Position numbers and translations under genes: made by a program. This document shows, in pieces, positions 6,579 through 9,929 of a stretch of DNA of 9,929 nt. The notes under the pieces are model-generated. The model was not told where the DNA came from and made no database searches. It saw only the letters and a list, made by a program, of their open reading frames with translations. This DNA is from Eubacterium sp. (GTDB taxonomy: Bacteria > Bacillota_A > Clostridia > Lachnospirales > Lachnospiraceae). Numbering within the stretch: position 1 is the first letter of the stretch; each line of letters opens with the position of its first letter. Location of the stretch: assembly GCA_024687845.1 (NCBI GenBank), contig JAILEL010000166.1, positions 1 to 9,929 on the forward strand. The letters are read 5' to 3'.

Positions 6579-9351
6579 CGCCATCCTCAAAATTGAAGAC
6601 TTCCTGCACTTTTACACGATTAAGCACATATTTTACTCTTGTACTATCTCGGTTAGATCCATCATATTCCCCTGGGAAACCAATTCCAAGACCAACTACC
6701 GGCAAATCTCTCACAAGTTCTTTAGATTTCTTATCAGAATTAAATTTCCTCGTGGTTTTATCTTCTTGATCTACCTCTATGAAATAGATCAAAAGAACTG
6801 GATCCCTTGGGATTCGTAAATACACTTTATCAGGTATTGTTTTTCCTTCATTCCTTGGATCACTTCTATACTGTTCATCTATAGCATCAACTTGTTTTTT
6901 CGTCAATCCACATTTAGTTGCGCCCGGCGCACCAACTCTTGCACGCTCTCCAGAAATTAATAGACAATTTTCATCTCTAATCATTACCCTTTTTGAGTAT
7001 TTAAGACCTAAATTAATGATTTCTTGCGGGAAGTATTCATTACTATACTTATCACCAGATCCCCCTACAATTGATACAGTCCATTTATCGAAACTCTTTG
7101 GATCTCTTATGTGTTCGGACAAATCTTTAGCACTAAATGGGATGTGTCTGGGATGAGCAATAAAAGTGCTAATGAAATCTGCTATTTTATTCTTATCAAT
7201 ATCTGTATAAACAACCCTATTCTTTTCATAGTTGTATTCAGCACTGTATTTTCCAGCCCCATTAATGATCTCTTCCAAAAATGAACATGTATTATTCAAA
7301 TTCGGTTTCAAACAGGTTTCAATATTTGCAACTAATCGTGGGGTTTCAACAAGTTCAGCCGCAAGACTCACCCACTTCTCAAAAATTTCCGTGGCACGCA
7401 TTTTTGATCTCGCTGTTACAAAAAGCGCAGTCATATTTTCTTGAACTTGTAATCCAAATTCTTTTGGTGTCAGTCCCGTTCTCCGCATTTCCGAGATATC
7501 GTTTCTCAATTCAGTAATTGCATTAGTAATGTATTGATACCAGTTTATTGCATTAGGTTCCATCCAGATCTTGAAGAGATTTTCATAGCCGGATCTATAT
7601 CCAAACCATCTCCCCATCTGCATCAAAGTATCATACATCTGCGAATTTCTGTCAAAATAGCTGACACATAAACCCTCAAGAGTCAGTCCTCTCGACAAAC
7701 TATTGCCACCCACAGCAATTACTCTAAGTCCAAATTCCTTATAGGGTTCATAATCAAGTTTTTCAATACCAAATTCTTTTGACCTTCCATTTACAATACT
7801 TACTTGAATAGGAGAAACTCCTTCGTAAAGAGCATCTAACATTTCCTCTTTAGAATAACCAGTAACCTCAGTTAAAGAATATTCATCCCAAGTATTCAGT
7901 ATATCTTTTATTTCCGTATGCTGTGACGCCCTATCAATACCAAGTTTGCTATATGATTGTATCTTGGATTTTAATTCTTTCAAATAAGTAGACACCAACT
8001 CATAAACTTGACTTTGCACATTTACATACTGGCTTACATTTATGAGCATAGATCTGTGTGTTTTGTTTGCACCATCCAAGTCACGTATTGTATTAACAAG
8101 CAAGAAATATCGTATGGCTTTTTTTAAGCTGCTTGGCAAAAAGGGAACAATATGAGCGGATCGATCTCTTGATCTAAAAACATACCTGTTATTCTCAATG
8201 TCTATGGCAACATCTTCTATCGTTTCTAGAGAGTTAGTGTACTCGGCATCTCCTGTAAAAATATTTCTTGCCCCTATATAATTCGTAGGTGGTGAAAGTG
8301 CATATATGAAATCGCTTGGAAATAGATTAAACCCATCATTCATATCCAGATCAGGATCAATAAATATATTGGCAAAGGGTGTTGCAGTAACAGCCACATA
8401 CGAAAAGCGATTGAACATCTTCAACACTTCTACAATTGCCTTATTAATCGCAGTTGGATCTTGATCGGGCTTATTGGTGTTTACTGATGCATTATCAGCC
8501 TCGTCATCGATCAAAAGAAGAGGTAGATCTATTTTCTCCCCTTGTCTATCTGTGTTACGACTCTTTAGCCATGTGGTGAGATTCTCTAAAACCTTTTTAT
8601 TTTTCTTTAAAACCAGTATTACCGGCTCAGACAACCCCTTTATTGTAAAATTTAGGGACTGTAATTTATTCATATTAAAATCAGTCAATACATCTGTAAA
8701 CTGATACGCCGTTCTGGTACAGTCTATATTTCCGACACCCAGATATTTTTTTTCAGGATTCTTTTTTAAAACATTTCTGCTGTTTAAACCTACAAATCCA
8801 GCATCAACTCGTTCTTGTGTCTGTTTCCTCAAAGGTTCTACTGTTCCAGTAAGAAGAATGATTACTTTGTATCCTGCATCAGCAGCCTTATTGCAGAGTG
8901 CTAGATAATTAGACGTTTTCCCTGATTGAATGTCGCCTAATATAAGCCCCTTTCTTTTCCAAGGATTAGGATCCTCTGGATTTCCACATAGATCAAGAAT
9001 ACGATCACTGACATCATCAAGTGATTCTATGATTGTTGGCATCCAACCAAGATCAATTTCTAAATACCTAGCATATCTCTTCCAATAATAATCATCAATT
9101 TTTGCCTTTCGATGCGCTAGCCAAGGGCTATATGTACTTTCATCATGTACATCTTCACCCAAATCCATTTGCACCTTAAAACTTGATTGGAGAATTTTTT
9201 CGAGATATTCCTTTTCATTGCTATCTAGAGCTATCAGAGATGATGCTTTTTCAATTGCTGCTTTTATATCATCTTCACTAGGAATCCTATCCCCAATATC
9301 ATTTCTAAGCATAATCCTTGCTATATTTTCAGCATCCCTCAAATTGACCAT
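6559..9351 (-). CDS. Z1 domain-containing ATPase (helicase-like)
   Basis: A 930-residue protein with SF2-helicase-like P-loop motifs and a Z1 domain (Pfam PF10593), a hallmark of restriction systems that also carry MutL/MORC-like ATPases. Walker A is GDIQSGKT (139-146) and Walker B is LLLIDDEAD (278-286). A motif III-like TATP lies at 322-325. The Z1-type second half contains SRGLTLEG (553-560) and QMGRWFGYR (578-586), matching late SF2 motifs with an arginine finger. It probably uses ATP to translocate on or remodel DNA and to license the nuclease. About 300 further residues follow, ending in an acidic tail (FEDGDDEDEY). The ATG at 9349-9351 is 1 nt after the preceding stop, with AGGAGA 9 nt upstream (9361-9366). 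The 3' end overlaps the PD-(D/E)XK gene. All motifs look intact. Confidence 0.95.
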   Translation of the reverse strand: MVNLRDAENIARIMLRNDIGDRIPSEDDIKAAIEKASSLIALDSNEKEYLEKILQSSFKVQMDLGEDVHDESTYSPWLAHRKAKIDDYYWKRYARYLEIDLGWMPTIIESLDDVSDRILDLCGNPEDPNPWKRKGLILGDIQSGKTSNYLALCNKAADAGYKVIILLTGTVEPLRKQTQERVDAGFVGLNSRNVLKKNPEKKYLGVGNIDCTRTAYQFTDVLTDFNMNKLQSLNFTIKGLSEPVILVLKKNKKVLENLTTWLKSRNTDRQGEKIDLPLLLIDDEADNASVNTNKPDQDPTAINKAIVEVLKMFNRFSYVAVTATPFANIFIDPDLDMNDGFNLFPSDFIYALSPPTNYIGARNIFTGDAEYTNSLETIEDVAIDIENNRYVFRSRDRSAHIVPFLPSSLKKAIRYFLLVNTIRDLDGANKTHRSMLINVSQYVNVQSQVYELVSTYLKELKSKIQSYSKLGIDRASQHTEIKDILNTWDEYSLTEVTGYSKEEMLDALYEGVSPIQVSIVNGRSKEFGIEKLDYEPYKEFGLRVIAVGGNSLSRGLTLEGLCVSYFDRNSQMYDTLMQMGRWFGYRSGYENLFKIWMEPNAINWYQYITNAITELRNDISEMRRTGLTPKEFGLQVQENMTALFVTARSKMRATEIFEKWVSLAAELVETPRLVANIETCLKPNLNNTCSFLEEIINGAGKYSAEYNYEKNRVVYTDIDKNKIADFISTFIAHPRHIPFSAKDLSEHIRDPKSFDKWTVSIVGGSGDKYSNEYFPQEIINLGLKYSKRVMIRDENCLLISGERARVGAPGATKCGLTKKQVDAIDEQYRSDPRNEGKTIPDKVYLRIPRDPVLLIYFIEVDQEDKTTRKFNSDKKSKELVRDLPVVGLGIGFPGEYDGSNRDSTRVKYVLNRVKVQEVFNFEDGDDEDEY
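6585..6588 (-). promoter_or_regulatory. Shine-Dalgarno-like GAGG deciding the PD-(D/E)XK gene start
   Basis: On the minus strand GAGG is followed by six bases and ATG at 6576-6578, inside the acidic 3' end of the Z1 gene. It favours that ATG over the TTG at 6590, which overlaps it, and over ATG 6569, whose AGG is immediately adjacent. Confidence 0.4.
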
Positions 9352-9352
9352 T

Positions 9353-9844
9353 TTATTTTATCTCCTGATATAATTCGCGTATTTCATCCATGTAATCCAT
9401 AAATGGCTCAATAGTTTCTAAACTTTTAACCACATCTTGTAAATTTCCATTTTTTTGTGCTTCTTTCAGAATGATCATAGCCATGCTCTTTACTCTAATG
9501 CATTCATCGCTTTCTTTATCTTTCACTATTTTTACATCTGTACTTAAGTCATAATGCAGATTGTTAAACAGTAAATTATTCTGTACAGTTTCCAAATATT
9601 CCATCAACAATTTCTGATTATTACCATCCATGGATTCCTTTAAAATCTTTAGAATTGGATGATCAGTATTTATTACATATTTAACGCCTTCTCTTGTTTC
9701 TACCTTATCCCATACGGTTGTTATATTGCTTCGCAGTTCTTTTCGTTGTCGGAAATTCCAAGTCCTTTTACTTCCATTTGACATTGTTCCAACGAGTTGT
9801 TTCAGCCTAGTCTTCACAATTTCCGGGGGGTAAGCTGTAGACAT
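9353..9844 (-). CDS. C-terminal part of a GHKL/MORC-like ATP-binding protein, cut off by an in-frame stop
   Basis: A 163-residue open frame beginning ATG TCT (MSTAYPPEIV) and ending 1 nt before the Z1 gene. It has no complete enzymatic domain, no signal peptide and no membrane segment; it is mainly helical. The frame continues upstream, in phase, through a single TGA at 9860-9862 into further coding-like sequence. Read through, the junction is NSLDEV-stop-TIDIKMSTAYPP. In MutL/MORC-like ATPases of Z1 operons I expect a Trp-containing strand and an IDIKKS-type segment here, so I read this as the C-terminal third of that ATPase rather than a separate gene. In such systems the ATPase would act as an ATP-gated clamp or switch with Z1. 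No clear ribosome binding site precedes the ATG; coupled re-initiation after the TGA is possible. A true small stand-alone gene cannot be excluded. Confidence 0.7.
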   Translation of the reverse strand: MSTAYPPEIVKTRLKQLVGTMSNGSKRTWNFRQRKELRSNITTVWDKVETREGVKYVINTDHPILKILKESMDGNNQKLLMEYLETVQNNLLFNNLHYDLSTDVKIVKDKESDECIRVKSMAMIILKEAQKNGNLQDVVKSLETIEPFMDYMDEIRELYQEIK

Positions 9845-9859
9845 CTTAATGTCAATAGT

Positions 9860-9929
9860 TCATACTTCATCTAACGAATTAGCAACATCTACTCTAACTC
9901 TTGCAATTTTAGAAAATTCATCCATTTTT
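9860..9929 (-). pseudogene. Upstream piece of the interrupted GHKL/MORC-like ATPase gene (partial)
   Basis: The minus strand is open from the window edge to TGA at 9860-9862 and reads MDEFSKIARVRVDVANSLDEV. The alternating hydrophobic stretch IARVRVDVANSL looks like a beta-strand of an S5-type domain, which in GHKL ATPases follows the ATP-binding domain. It is in the same frame as the ORF ending at 9353 (stop and next ATG are 15 nt apart), so one G-to-A change (TGG to TGA) would explain the split. The Met at 9923-9925 is probably internal, and the gene starts beyond the window. The interruption is inferred from frame and family expectation. Confidence 0.5.

Noticed and set aside
6579..6590. 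TTG start at 6590 for the PD-(D/E)XK gene
   Set aside because: The only Shine-Dalgarno-like GAGG overlaps this codon and is well spaced for the ATG at 6578; an upstream TTG would add only Met/Arg-rich residues read out of frame from the Z1 tail.
9860..9862. TGA read as tryptophan (alternative genetic code)
   Set aside because: The remaining operon genes are full-length without any in-frame TGA, several end in TGA, and tryptophans are encoded by TGG, so the standard code applies.

Overview
The window is mostly one AT-rich operon on the minus strand (about 584-9929, running off the right end). It encodes a restriction-modification or anti-phage system of the kind built around a MutL/MORC-like GHKL ATPase and a Z1-domain helicase-like ATPase. 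The left ~480 bases are GC-rich and look like a different, probably host, genomic background. The species cannot be named from this window. All large genes use the standard code, several starts have Shine-Dalgarno-like sequences, and the change in base composition suggests the operon was acquired horizontally.

In transcription order (right to left) the operon holds: (1) the C-terminal part of a GHKL/MORC-type ATPase, apparently cut by an in-frame TGA at 9860-9862; (2) a 930-residue Z1 protein with Walker A, Walker B and SF2-like motifs; (3) a ~321-residue PD-(D/E)XK nuclease-fold protein (DUF4420-like); (4) a ~695-residue AIPR abortive-infection protein; (5) a 307-residue cytosine-C5 DNA methyltransferase; (6) a second, 468-residue cytosine-C5 methyltransferase with an extra N-terminal four-cysteine module; (7) an unrecognised 204-residue protein. 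Junctions are very tight (1 nt gap, ~20 nt overlap, ~14 nt overlap, 7 nt gap, 11 nt overlap, 13 nt gap), so the genes are probably co-transcribed and translationally coupled.

The inferred logic is that the two methyltransferases mark self DNA, perhaps one per strand of an asymmetric site or two different sites. The GHKL ATPase, Z1 ATPase and PD-(D/E)XK protein would form the ATP-driven sensing and cleavage arm. AIPR and the last protein are accessory or effector parts. If the nonsense codon is real, the restriction arm of this copy may be disabled while methylation stays intact.

The left edge (1-478, plus strand) carries the 3' end of a lysine-rich-tailed gene (2-76), a 7-bp tandem repeat (280-335), and a second, diverged copy of the same C-terminal coding end (329-478). 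It converges on the operon across ~105 bases filled with back-to-back palindromes (506-560). No tRNA, rRNA, CRISPR array or intact insertion sequence was seen.
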